22,189 bases of DNA, taken from assembly GCF_002414845.1 (NCBI RefSeq), contig NZ_DIAX01000037.1, forward strand, positions 1-22,189, given 5' to 3'. Under the pieces are notes generated by a model that did not search any database, had not been told where the DNA came from, and saw only the letters and a list, made by a program, of their open reading frames with translations. Both the position numbers and the translations under genes were made by a program. The stretch comes from Gordonia sp. UBA5067. Lineage in GTDB: Bacteria; Actinomycetota; Actinomycetes; Mycobacteriales; Mycobacteriaceae. Of the stretch, positions 1-7,377 are shown piece after piece; position 1 is the stretch's first letter; each line of letters starts with the position of its first letter.

Positions 1-358
1 GGCCTACGGCGGCGCGTACGACGTCATGGGCTCCAAGCACATGGGTGCCGACGTGAACCTGGCCTGGCCGACCGCCCAGATCGCGGTCATGGGCGCCTCC
101 GGCGCCGTCGGCTTCGTCTACCGCAAGGAGATCAAAGAGGCGCGGGAGAACGGTCAGGACGTCGACGCACTGATGATCAAGCTCCAGGAGGAGTACGAGG
201 ACACCCTCGTCAATCCGTACGTGGCGGCTGAGCGCGGCTACGTCGACGCGGTCATCCCACCGAGTCACACCCGCGGGCAGATCGGCAAGGCGCTGCGGCT
301 GTTGGAGCGCAAGATGGTCATCACGCCGGCACGCAAGCACGGGAACATTCCGCTATGA
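1..358 (+). CDS. accD5: Acyl-CoA (propionyl-CoA) carboxylase carboxyltransferase beta subunit, C-terminal part; 5' end outside the window
   Basis: Only the last ~118 codons are present; the frame is open from base 2 to the TGA at 356-358. The subunit transfers the carboxyl group from carboxybiotin to an acyl-CoA, probably propionyl-CoA, in the cytoplasm. Visible signatures are [24 protein letters not shown] and MGASGAVGF, the last being the glycine-rich oxyanion-hole stretch of biotin-dependent carboxyltransferases. The tail [13 protein letters not shown] is the usual C-terminus of actinobacterial AccD5/PccB. The Asp of GADVNLAW lies in the region linked to propionyl-CoA preference, but I cannot prove its number in a fragment. 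The stop overlaps the next start (ATGA), which implies translational coupling with accE. The assignment to AccD5 rather than AccD4 or AccD6 rests on the downstream gene order, which is that of accD5 in mycobacteria. Confidence 0.9.
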   Translation, partial: AYGGAYDVMGSKHMGADVNLAWPTAQIAVMGASGAVGFVYRKEIKEARENGQDVDALMIKLQEEYEDTLVNPYVAAERGYVDAVIPPSHTRGQIGKALRLLERKMVITPARKHGNIPL

Positions 359-582
359 GCGACGCAGCGAAGACCACCCCGACCACCCCGCCGTTCGTCA
401 CCGTCATCAAGGGGAACCCGACGCCGGCACAACTGGCGGCCCTCACCGCGGTCGTGGCCGCCAAGGCGGCCGCGGCCGGCGGCGAGCCCAGCGACGGCGC
501 CCGCAACGAGTGGGGTCGCCCCACCGATCAGCTGCGGCCCAACTGGGCGTCGGCGACCAGCTTCTACAAGCAACTTTGGTGA
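355..582 (+). CDS. accE5: Acyl-CoA carboxylase epsilon subunit (AccE5-like)
   Basis: This 75-residue protein begins in the ATGA overlap with accD5. The family is a small non-catalytic subunit that bridges the alpha (AccA3) and beta (AccD5) subunits and raises carboxylase activity. The sequence has the usual layout: a variable, Thr/Pro-rich N-terminus, a central stretch [17 protein letters not shown] around residues 14-28 (the family's 'V-x-G-x-PT-x-E/Q-x-AAL' core), a low-complexity Ala-rich helix, and a C-terminal W-G-R-P...LRP..W..S..... segment. Length matches the family (about 65-180 residues). Its TGA overlaps the next start (GTGA), so accD5, accE5 and maf look translationally coupled. 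Small size and low conservation mean the call depends partly on context. Confidence 0.85.
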   Translation: MSDAAKTTPTTPPFVTVIKGNPTPAQLAALTAVVAAKAAAAGGEPSDGARNEWGRPTDQLRPNWASATSFYKQLW

Positions 583-1211
583 CCCACCCCGAAGTCATCC
601 TCGGCTCCGCATCCCCCGCCCGACTGCGCGTGCTCCGGCAGGCCGGGCTGGATCCGCGGGTGCTCATCGCCGATATCGACGAGGACTCCCTCGCCGCCGA
701 ACTGGCCGCCGCACCGCCGGCGGAGATCGTCACCCGGCTGGCCACCGCCAAGGCCGATGCTCTCCTCACCCGGGTCACCTCGCCCGACGCCGTGTTGCTG
801 ACGTGCGATTCGATGCTCCATATCGGCGGCGGGCTGGCTGGAAAGCCCCACACCCCCGAGGTTGCCCGACAGCGCTGGACACAGATGTCCGGGCGGTCGG
901 CGAACCTGCTCACCGGACAGTGCCTCACCCGGATCGTCGACGGCGCGCCCGTCGCACAGGCCGCCGATTGCCAATCCACACAGATCCGCTTCGCCACGCT
1001 CGATACCGCGACGATCGACGCCTACGTCGCCACCGGCGAACCGCTCGCGGTGGCGGGCTCGTTCACCCTCGACGGAATCGGCGGCTGGTTCGTCGACGGC
1101 ATCGACGGCGATCCGTCGTCGGTGATCGGCATCAGCCTCCCGCTCACCCGCCGCCTCCTGGCCCGCCTCGACGTCGACGTCACCACGCTATGGTCGACGC
1201 GCGCGCGGTAG
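579..1211 (+). CDS. maf: Maf-like nucleoside triphosphate pyrophosphatase
   Basis: This 210-residue cytoplasmic protein belongs to the Maf/HAM1-like family, which hydrolyses modified or excess nucleotides (NTP to NMP plus PPi). It is linked to nucleotide-pool cleaning and, in some bacteria, septum inhibition. Family marks are the N-terminal ILGSASPARLRVL, the acidic motif DIDEDS, TCDSMLHIGG with the likely catalytic acid, GKPHTPEVARQ, and the C-terminal GSFTLDGIGGWFVDGIDGDPSS. The start is GTG at 579-581, because it overlaps the accE5 stop (GTGA) and places the conserved GSAS motif at the usual distance from the N-terminus. A TTG at 576 is an alternative. No Shine-Dalgarno is evident, consistent with coupled translation. 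Its place behind accD5-accE5 matches Rv3282 in M. tuberculosis. Confidence 0.9.
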   Translation: MTHPEVILGSASPARLRVLRQAGLDPRVLIADIDEDSLAAELAAAPPAEIVTRLATAKADALLTRVTSPDAVLLTCDSMLHIGGGLAGKPHTPEVARQRWTQMSGRSANLLTGQCLTRIVDGAPVAQAADCQSTQIRFATLDTATIDAYVATGEPLAVAGSFTLDGIGGWFVDGIDGDPSSVIGISLPLTRRLLARLDVDVTTLWSTRAR

Positions 1212-1253
1212 TCTCGCAACCACCGCCCCTCTCGCGACGAAAGGCTCCCACCC

Positions 1254-2159
1254 ATGGGTGTTGAACTCGACCCGACCCCGGCCTTCGCCGACTACGCCCA
1301 CCCCGAACGGCTGGTCAGCACCGCCTGGCTGGCCTCGCGGCTCGGCACCCCCGGCCTCAAGGTCATCGAGTCCGACGAGGATGTGCTGCTCTACGACATC
1401 GGCCATGTCCCGACTGCTCAGAAGGTCGACTGGCACCTACATCTCAACGACCCGGTCACCCGCGACTACATCGACGGCGAGCAGTTCGCCGAACTGATGC
1501 GCTCGAAGGGCATCAGCCGCGACGACACGGTCGTCATCTACGGGGACAAGAGCAACTGGTGGGCGGCCTACGCGCTGTGGGTCTTCACCTTGTTCGGCCA
1601 CCCCGACGTCCGGCTGCTCGACGGCGGCCGTGATGCCTGGTTCGCCGAGGACCGGGACTCGTCCTTCGACGTGCCGGAATACCCTCGCAGCGACTATCCG
1701 GTGGTGGAGCGCGACGACTCGGCGATTCGCGCCTACGCCGATCAGGTGCTGGCCACACTGGGCGACGAGCCCCTCATCGATGTGCGTTCGCCGCAGGAAT
1801 ACACCGGCGAGCGCACCCACATGCCCGATTACCCCGAGGAAGGCGCGCTGCGCGGCGGGCATATCCCTACCGCGGTGTCGATCCCCTGGGCCAGGGCCGC
1901 CGCCCCCGACGGCCGGTTCCGGTCACGCGCCGAACTCGAGGAGATCTACGGCGGGTTCAACCCGGATACGCCGACCATCGCGTACTGCCGCATCGGCGAG
2001 CGGTCCAGCCACACGTGGTTCGTGCTCACCCACCTCCTCGGCTTCGGCAACGTCCGCAACTACGACGGGTCGTGGACCGAGTGGGGCAACCGGGTGCGCG
2101 TGCCGATCGTCGTCGGCGAGGAGCCCGGCACCGTGGGCGGGCCCGCCGTTCGTGAGTGA
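1254..2159 (+). CDS. sseA: Thiosulfate/3-mercaptopyruvate sulfurtransferase (tandem rhodanese), SseA-like
   Basis: The 301-residue protein has two rhodanese domains. The N-terminal one (about residues 18-130; [40 protein letters not shown]) lacks a catalytic Cys. The C-terminal one (about 155-290; [29 protein letters not shown]) has the active-site loop CRIGERS with Cys245. It transfers sulfane sulfur from thiosulfate or mercaptopyruvate to acceptors. Length fits the family. The ATG at 1254 is preceded by AAAGG at 1240-1244. A 42-bp gap separates it from maf, and its end overlaps the next gene by 8 bp. The pairing with a SufE-like protein suggests a sulfur relay. Synteny matches Rv3283. Confidence 0.93.
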   Translation: MGVELDPTPAFADYAHPERLVSTAWLASRLGTPGLKVIESDEDVLLYDIGHVPTAQKVDWHLHLNDPVTRDYIDGEQFAELMRSKGISRDDTVVIYGDKSNWWAAYALWVFTLFGHPDVRLLDGGRDAWFAEDRDSSFDVPEYPRSDYPVVERDDSAIRAYADQVLATLGDEPLIDVRSPQEYTGERTHMPDYPEEGALRGGHIPTAVSIPWARAAAPDGRFRSRAELEEIYGGFNPDTPTIAYCRIGERSSHTWFVLTHLLGFGNVRNYDGSWTEWGNRVRVPIVVGEEPGTVGGPAVRE

Positions 2160-2574
2160 CCTGCCCGCCCCACTCGCCGAGATCGTCGACGACTTCACCG
2201 CGCTGTCGGAGTCCGATCGCGCGACACTGCTCATCGAGTTCGCCGACGAATTGCCAGCGCTGCCGGCGCACCTCGAGCCGGCCGCAATGGAACCGGTTCC
2301 CGAGTGCCAGTCGCCGATCTTTCTGTCCGTCGACGCGTCCGACCCGACAGCGGTTCGCCTGTTTTTCAGCGCGCCACGGGAAGCCCCGACGACCCGGGGG
2401 TTCGCCGCCATCCTTCATCAGGGCCTCGACGGGCAGCCCGCCGGCGTGATCGCCGCGGTGCCCGCCGACTTCGGCTACGACCTCGGCCTTGCATCGGTCG
2501 TGTCACCACTGCGGCTGCGCGGCCTTGCGGGCATGCTGGCACGGATCAAGGCCGCGATCGCGCGCGCCGGGTAG
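2152..2574 (+). CDS. SufE-like cysteine-desulfurase accessory protein
   Basis: This 140-residue protein starts at GTG 2152, eight bases before the end of sseA, and so is probably translationally coupled to it. SufE proteins accept a persulfide from a cysteine desulfurase such as SufS and stimulate Fe-S cluster assembly. Visible features are an acidic helical N-terminus ([28 protein letters not shown]), the motif [11 protein letters not shown] with Cys52 as the likely sulfur-accepting residue (SufE 'GCQS' motif), and a C-terminal region [16 protein letters not shown] typical of the family. Length fits SufE (about 140). The neighbour is a rhodanese, so the pair could move sulfur from SseA to SufE, but that is inference. 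The equivalent position in M. tuberculosis is Rv3284. Confidence 0.88.
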   Translation: MSDLPAPLAEIVDDFTALSESDRATLLIEFADELPALPAHLEPAAMEPVPECQSPIFLSVDASDPTAVRLFFSAPREAPTTRGFAAILHQGLDGQPAGVIAAVPADFGYDLGLASVVSPLRLRGLAGMLARIKAAIARAG

Positions 2575-2584
2575 CGGCGGGGCG

Positions 2585-4108
2585 ATGGATTTCCTGCAAA
2601 TCCTCGATCTACCCGTGCAACCGGGCGGACTCGTGGAGTGGACCCCGACGCTCGGCGACGGCGCCACAGCGCTGCGCAGCGACCCACGTCCGACCTCGCA
2701 CAATCACGAGCGGCACTTGCGTGAGGCGCTCGCCTACCAGGAACAAACCGGGTACACCGGCGGCCGCGAGTCGTGGCTCGGCGTGGCGATCGAGTTCGAC
2801 GAGCCGCTGTCCATCCCCGCGATCCGCGCCGCTCTCACCGCGTGGATCGACCGTCACGAGGTCCTGCGCTCCCACGTCGTCTTCGAGCGCGGCGACAACG
2901 GCTCGGTCGGCGTCGGCCGGTTGCGCCGCTACTCGGCCGGACCGGGGTCGGTGTCGTTGACGATGAGCCGGATCGGCTGGTACCACGATTCGGGGCCACT
3001 GATCGAGCAGGTAGCCGGCTGGTTCGACCGCAGTACGGCCCCGATCCGCTGGCCGGCATACTGCTTCGCCACGGTCGGCCGACAGGATTCCTTCACGCTG
3101 CTGTTCGCCGGCGATCATTCACTGCTCGACGGCTACTCCCTGATCATGATGGTGCCCGAATTGCGCACGCTCTACCACGACGCCACCGCCGGGTCGGAGC
3201 GCACGCCCCATCGGCCGGCCCCCCGGCCGGCGGCACCCGCCGACACCATCGGCAGCTATGTGGACTTCAGCGCTGCTGAGCGCGACGACGCCGATCGATC
3301 CACCGCCGACCACCCCGCCGTGGCCGCGTGGGCGTCGTTCCTGGCCGAGGGAATGCCGCGCTACCCGACTTTGCCCAGATGTGCTCCAGCGGATTCGGCG
3401 ATCGCCGGTGACAGACCGGAGCAGGCGCACGGGTTCGCCGTGGGGGGCTACGCGGAAGGCGCGGCGACCGCCGCCGCCACCCGGCCGCAACAGTCGCTGT
3501 ACGCGCTGCTGGCCGACGACGATACGACCAACCGCTTCACCGCCGTCTGCTCCGGTGCCGGCACGACGTTGTTCGCCGGCGTGATGGCCGCGCTGGCGTG
3601 GGCGTCGTACGAACGCACCGGCTCGACCCGCTTTCGTGCCGTCCTGCCCCGACACACCCGGCATCAGCCGCAATGGCAGGCCGCACTGGGCTGGTTCGTG
3701 TCGCTGTCCCCCTTTGAACTGGATCTCACCGGGGTGACCACCTTCCCCGAGTTGGCGGTCCGGGCGTCGGCCGAATTGCGTCGCGGAAGAGTCGGCGCGT
3801 CCCTGCCCCTCCTGCACGTGGCCGCGGTCCTCGGGGCGACGGACTCGCCACGGTTCGTCATCTCCTTCCTCGACACCCGGGCCTCGCCCGGGGCCGACAC
3901 CGACGACGGCGGCGCGGCACGCGTCCTGCGCAGCCACCGCTATGCCGACGACGAGGTGTACCTGTGGATTAATCGGACGCCGGGCGGGCTGCGGCTGTCC
4001 GCGCGCTATCCCGGGATCCTCGACACGGATGTACGCGGATTCGCCCACACGGTCACCGACGTCGTCGCCGAGGTGTCCACGCGCAGTTCCTGGCAGCCCA
4101 GGGCCTAG
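2585..4108 (+). CDS. Condensation-domain acyltransferase, PapA-like
   Basis: The 507-residue protein has the chloramphenicol-acetyltransferase/NRPS-condensation fold signature. GDHSLLDGYS around residues 177-186 contains the catalytic HxxxDG motif (His178, Asp182, Gly183). An N-terminal half includes LSIPAIRAALTAWIDRHEVLRSH, typical of condensation domains. The C-terminal half includes RFRAVLPRHTRH and LGWFVSLSPFEL, like the 'GWF' segment of PapA proteins. Polyketide-associated PapA enzymes of mycolic-acid bacteria esterify acyl chains onto sugars or diols such as trehalose. The substrate here cannot be read from sequence. The ATG at 2585 lies 10 bp after the SufE-like stop, with a purine-rich GGCGGGGCG in front. 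No carrier or polyketide synthase gene is near. It sits where mycobacteria go directly from the SufE-like gene to accA3, so it looks like an insertion into a conserved locus. Confidence 0.82.
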   Translation: MDFLQILDLPVQPGGLVEWTPTLGDGATALRSDPRPTSHNHERHLREALAYQEQTGYTGGRESWLGVAIEFDEPLSIPAIRAALTAWIDRHEVLRSHVVFERGDNGSVGVGRLRRYSAGPGSVSLTMSRIGWYHDSGPLIEQVAGWFDRSTAPIRWPAYCFATVGRQDSFTLLFAGDHSLLDGYSLIMMVPELRTLYHDATAGSERTPHRPAPRPAAPADTIGSYVDFSAAERDDADRSTADHPAVAAWASFLAEGMPRYPTLPRCAPADSAIAGDRPEQAHGFAVGGYAEGAATAAATRPQQSLYALLADDDTTNRFTAVCSGAGTTLFAGVMAALAWASYERTGSTRFRAVLPRHTRHQPQWQAALGWFVSLSPFELDLTGVTTFPELAVRASAELRRGRVGASLPLLHVAAVLGATDSPRFVISFLDTRASPGADTDDGGAARVLRSHRYADDEVYLWINRTPGGLRLSARYPGILDTDVRGFAHTVTDVVAEVSTRSSWQPRA

Positions 4109-4181
4109 TGTGAGGTGCGATACGCTCCCCTCTAGAATCCGATGAGCGCCATACCCCGCGTCCGCAGCTACAGGAGACTAC
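4109..4181 (+). promoter_or_regulatory. Candidate accA3 promoter and ribosome binding site
   Basis: This is the only clear gap in the carboxylase locus. A good -10 hexamer TAGAAT lies at 4133-4138, with a weak -35-like TGTGAG at 4109-4114 (18-bp spacer). This would start a transcript near 4145. AGGAG at 4172-4176 is a strong Shine-Dalgarno five bases before the GTG at 4182. The promoter would let accA3, whose product serves several carboxylase complexes, be expressed apart from the upstream genes. The -10 and RBS are seen directly; promoter activity is inference. Confidence 0.45.
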
Positions 4182-5978
4182 GTGCCCACCAACGCCACGA
4201 TCACCAAAGTTCTCATTGCCAACCGTGGTGAGATCGCCGTCCGAGTCATCCGCGCAGCGCGCGACGCCGGTATCACCAGTGTTGCCGTGTACGCCGAGCC
4301 GGATGCCGATGCGATGTTCGTCCAACTCGCCGACGAAGCGTTCGCGCTGGGCGGCCAGACCTCGGCCGAATCCTATTTGGTGTTCGACAAGATCCTCGAG
4401 GCCGCCCGCAAGTCCGGCGCCGACGCGATCCACCCCGGGTACGGCTTCCTCTCGGAGAACGCCGACTTCGCCCAGGCCGTACTCGACGCCGGGCTGATCT
4501 GGATCGGACCGTCACCGCAGTCGATCCGCGACCTCGGCGACAAAGTCACCGCGCGTCATATCGCCGAGCGTGCCAGGGCGCCGATGGCCGCGGGAACCAA
4601 GGACCCGGTGCAGAATGCCGACGAGGTCGTCGCCTTCGCCAAGGAGTACGGGGTGCCGGTCGCCATCAAGGCGGCATTCGGCGGCGGCGGTCGCGGCATG
4701 AAGGTCGCGCACACCATCGATGAGATCCCCGAGCTGTTCGAGTCCGCCACCCGGGAGGCGGTGGCCGCGTTCGGCCGCGGCGAGTGCTTCGTCGAGCAGT
4801 ATCTGGACAAGGCCCGCCACGTGGAGGCCCAGGTCATCGCCGACCAGCACGGCAACGTGGTCGTCGCCGGTACCCGCGACTGTTCGCTGCAGCGCCGCTT
4901 CCAGAAGCTCGTGGAAGAGGCTCCGGCCCCCTTCCTCACCGACGATCAGCGCGATCGGATCCACTCCTCGGCCAAGGCCATCTGCCGCGAAGCGGGCTAC
5001 TACGGTGCCGGCACCGTCGAATACCTCGTACAGGGCGACACCGTCTCCTTCCTCGAGGTCAACACCCGGTTGCAGGTCGAGCACCCGGTGACCGAAGAGA
5101 CCGCGGGCCTCGACCTCGTCCGTCAGCAGTTCCGCATCGCGCAGGGCGAGCAGCTGACCGTCACCGAGGATCCGACACCCCGTGGGCACTCGTTCGAGTT
5201 CCGCATCAACGGCGAGGACGCCGGCCGCGGCTTCCTGCCCGCCCCCGGTCCGATCCGCGTCTACCGCGAACCCGCCGGGCCCGGAGTCCGCGTCGACTCC
5301 GGCGTCCGCCAGGGCGACGTCATCGGCGGCCAGTTCGACTCGATGCTCGCCAAGCTCATCGTCACCGGCGAGACGCGCCAGCAGGCTCTCGAACGGGCGC
5401 GTCGCGCTCTCGACGAATTCGAGGTCGACGGCCTGGCCACGGTCATCCCCTTCCACCGCCACATCGTCAGCAACCCGGCCTTCATCGGCGGGATCGACGA
5501 GAACGGCGTCGAGAAGTTCGATGTCTACACCAAGTGGATTGAGAACGATTGGGACAATCAGCTCGAGCCGTTCGGCGGCGGCGATCCCCTTGACGAGGAC
5601 GCGGCCGCGCCGCGTCAGAAGGTCGTCGTCGAGATCGACGGCCGCCGGGTCGAGGTGTCCCTGCCCGGCGACCTCGCCTTCGGCGAGAACGGGGTGCGCG
5701 GCGGCGCCGTTCGCCGCAAGCCCAAGGCGCGCACCCGCGCGAAGGCCGGCGCTTCGGCCGCGTCCGGTGACGCGATTGCCGCACCGATGCAGGGCACCGT
5801 GGTGAAGGTCGCCGTCCAGGAGGGCCAGGAGGTCGCCGAGGGCGAGCTCGTCGTCGTCCTCGAGGCCATGAAGATGGAAAATCCGGTGACCGCCCACAAG
5901 GCTGGCACCGTAACCGACCTGTCGGTCGCAGCAGGCGATTCCGTCACCCAGGGTGCCGTGCTACTCGAGATCAAGTAG
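4182..5978 (+). CDS. accA3: Acyl-CoA carboxylase alpha subunit: biotin carboxylase plus biotin carboxyl carrier protein
   Basis: The 598-residue cytoplasmic protein carboxylates its own biotin using ATP and bicarbonate and feeds AccD-type carboxyltransferases. Domains in order: biotin carboxylase N-domain (about 5-115, [33 protein letters not shown]); ATP-grasp (about 120-330, glycine loop FGGGGRGMK, then [14 protein letters not shown]); biotin carboxylase C-domain (about 340-450, [23 protein letters not shown]); an Ala/Arg/Lys-rich linker; and a biotinyl domain (about 525-598) with EAMKMENP, where Lys564 is the biotin site. Length matches mycobacterial AccA3 (about 600). The start is GTG 4182 behind AGGAG. 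Alpha subunits of this type are shared by propionyl-, acetyl- and long-chain acyl-CoA carboxylases that make methylmalonyl-CoA, malonyl-CoA and mycolate precursors. Pairing with AccD5 and AccE5 fits propionyl-CoA carboxylase. Confidence 0.96.
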   Translation: MPTNATITKVLIANRGEIAVRVIRAARDAGITSVAVYAEPDADAMFVQLADEAFALGGQTSAESYLVFDKILEAARKSGADAIHPGYGFLSENADFAQAVLDAGLIWIGPSPQSIRDLGDKVTARHIAERARAPMAAGTKDPVQNADEVVAFAKEYGVPVAIKAAFGGGGRGMKVAHTIDEIPELFESATREAVAAFGRGECFVEQYLDKARHVEAQVIADQHGNVVVAGTRDCSLQRRFQKLVEEAPAPFLTDDQRDRIHSSAKAICREAGYYGAGTVEYLVQGDTVSFLEVNTRLQVEHPVTEETAGLDLVRQQFRIAQGEQLTVTEDPTPRGHSFEFRINGEDAGRGFLPAPGPIRVYREPAGPGVRVDSGVRQGDVIGGQFDSMLAKLIVTGETRQQALERARRALDEFEVDGLATVIPFHRHIVSNPAFIGGIDENGVEKFDVYTKWIENDWDNQLEPFGGGDPLDEDAAAPRQKVVVEIDGRRVEVSLPGDLAFGENGVRGGAVRRKPKARTRAKAGASAASGDAIAAPMQGTVVKVAVQEGQEVAEGELVVVLEAMKMENPVTAHKAGTVTDLSVAAGDSVTQGAVLLEIK

Positions 5979-6000
5979 CCGCAATTCGCACCGTGCGCTG

Positions 6001-6321
6001 ATGGAAGCCGTCGAGATCAATGCGGGGTCGTGGTACCTGCGCGCCCTGCGCGATGACGACCGGCTCAGTGACGTTCCGGCGCTCAGCGACCTCGGGATCG
6101 CCGACCCCGCCGCCTTCGTCGTTGCCGCTGACGCCGGCTGGGCCGACGAAACCCGGTTCACCTGGGCCGTGTGCGAGCCGACAACCGGCGAGTTGATGTC
6201 GCTGATCACCGCCGATCCGGGAGGTCGGCCCGACGGCATGGCCCGCGACGGGCAACAGTCGAGCCTCGACGAGGTACGTCAGGTCGTCACGCGCTTCCTG
6301 TTGTCGCTGGAGTTCCGCTAG
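6001..6321 (+). CDS. Hypothetical small protein, weakly like the N-terminal half of a GNAT acetyltransferase
   Basis: The 106-residue frame starts at ATG 6001, 22 bp after accA3, in the same direction and so probably cotranscribed. No family is recognised with confidence. The layout WYLRALRDDDR near residues 9-19, then DPAAFVVAADAGWADETRFTW and a strand-like WAVCEPTTGELMSLITAD, resembles the first half of GNAT acetyltransferases (RPLRxDD..., then xFAIxDxxTGExxG). The acetyl-CoA-binding 'RxxGxG/A' loop and C-terminal half are absent. It could be a degraded or stand-alone remnant or an unrelated acidic protein. In-frame codons upstream of 6001 overlap accA3 and are not needed. No Shine-Dalgarno is obvious. 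Codon use looks like that of its neighbours. Confidence 0.6.
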   Translation: MEAVEINAGSWYLRALRDDDRLSDVPALSDLGIADPAAFVVAADAGWADETRFTWAVCEPTTGELMSLITADPGGRPDGMARDGQQSSLDEVRQVVTRFLLSLEFR

Positions 6322-6362
6322 GACGTCGGGGTCGGTGTCGGGTGGCACACAGCCGGGCGACC
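6322..6362. other. Convergent intergenic gap, no clear terminator
   Basis: The 41-bp gap separates the small + strand gene from the - strand AbiEi-like gene. It is G-rich and contains short inverted bases (GGGTCG at 6330 and CGACCC at 6358) too far apart and too short to call a terminator. Confidence 0.4.
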
Positions 6363-7277
6363 CTATCCGAGCAAACCCACCCGGCGCAGCCAGTACCGGC
6401 AGGGCAGCGCGACGTCGCGCCGTTCGAGGTCGGTCCAGGTGAAGCGCAGCACCCTAATCCCCATCCGACCGAGCCGGTCGTCTCGCGCGATTGCGCGCCA
6501 CGCCGCCGACAGGGGTGAATCACCGGGCACCCGGACCCGGCCGAAGCGGGCCGCCCCGTCAAACTCGCCGAGGATGCTGCCATCCCAATCCATATCAGGC
6601 TCGGCGAGCACCTCGCCGCATACGTCCAGCAGCGGATGCTTGAGGCGTGGCCGGGGTAGTCGTGCGGCGAGCAATTGCGCTCGGCACCACGACTCGCCAA
6701 CGCCGTCGGCGCAGGGTGAGGAGTGGCGCAGCGCGAGCCGAACCGTGCCGGTGGCGCCGCGCCGGCGAACCAGATCGGCCAGCACACCGGGGTGCGCTCC
6801 ACGACGCAGCGCCGCGTCGAACACCGCCAGCGCGCCGGCGAATCCCATCGGGGAGGCGGCCGCGACATCGACCGCGGTGCGCTCGAGAGACGTAGCGCAC
6901 TGGCCGCCGAGGTCGACCACGTCCCCCGGGTAAAGGATGGCGACGTGAATCCGCCGGAATTCCGAACGCACCCGCACCGACTCCGACGGGACCGTCACAT
7001 GGACGTCGCCGAACTCCGGTCGCAGCATCGGCAGTCCGTGCAGCACCGCCGCGGAGGCGTGGCTCACCACCACCCGGAGAGAAGTCTTAACCTCTCCGAT
7101 CATCAGCCGGTGGCGCGCATCGGGGGACTGTGCGCCGGCCGGGACATAGAGACCCGAACCGATGCGGTCCAGGTCACCGGCCGCCACGGCACGGTACAAC
7201 ATGGTGACCGGTAATCCTCGCGCCACCATCGAGCGCCGGCGAACCGCGCCATCGGCATCGATTGGAATTGTCGTCAT
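6363..7277 (-). CDS. AbiEi-like / DUF559-type protein (N-terminal winged helix plus endonuclease-like C-terminus)
   Basis: The 304-residue protein starts at the ATG at 7277 (MTTIPIDADG); longer open frame upstream lacks coding character and overlaps the divergent gene. It matches a large actinobacterial family often labelled 'type IV toxin-antitoxin AbiEi family protein'. Residues about 10-45 (SMVARGLPVTMLYRAVAAGDLDRIGSGLYVP) form the AbiEi-type winged helix followed by a 'GLYVP' strand. The C-terminal part (GESWCRAQLLAARLP, DMDWDGSILGEFDG, GIRVLRFTWTDL) corresponds to a Vsr/DUF559-like PD-(D/E)xK fold. The position where relatives usually have 'EFDGxxKYG' reads EFDGAARFG, so the catalytic Lys appears replaced. 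No AbiEii toxin partner is next to it, so a working toxin-antitoxin pair is not supported. Its role is unknown; DNA-binding is plausible. It is divergent from the acyltransferase at 7378. Confidence 0.75.
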   Translation of the reverse strand: MTTIPIDADGAVRRRSMVARGLPVTMLYRAVAAGDLDRIGSGLYVPAGAQSPDARHRLMIGEVKTSLRVVVSHASAAVLHGLPMLRPEFGDVHVTVPSESVRVRSEFRRIHVAILYPGDVVDLGGQCATSLERTAVDVAAASPMGFAGALAVFDAALRRGAHPGVLADLVRRRGATGTVRLALRHSSPCADGVGESWCRAQLLAARLPRPRLKHPLLDVCGEVLAEPDMDWDGSILGEFDGAARFGRVRVPGDSPLSAAWRAIARDDRLGRMGIRVLRFTWTDLERRDVALPCRYWLRRVGLLG

Positions 7278-7377
7278 ATGTCTTGGACGCAGCAGATCGC
7301 CAAACGGTTGCAACCCCCACCACACCTGAGTAGAACCACACGTCTCGCCGGCCCCCCGAATCCGCAGGATGGAGAGC
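7278..7377. promoter_or_regulatory. Divergent intergenic region with a candidate sigma-70-type promoter for the + strand acyltransferase
   Basis: On the + strand, TTGCAA at 7308-7313 and TAGAAC at 7331-7336 are separated by 17 bp, a good -35/-10 pair that would start RNA near 7343. AGGATGGAG at 7366-7374 provides a ribosome binding site placed well for the ATG at 7378. TTGCAA is its own reverse complement and so could also act as a -35 for the - strand gene, but no matching -10 is clear on that side. Confidence 0.45.

Noticed and set aside
4512..5897. Long open frame antisense to accA3 (461 codons)
   Set aside because: High-GC shadow of a gene with unmistakable biotin carboxylase motifs; no recognisable protein on the antisense strand.
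7278..7377. Toxin-antitoxin operon at the AbiEi-like gene
   Set aside because: The neighbour is a divergent membrane acyltransferase, and no AbiEii nucleotidyltransferase is present in the window.
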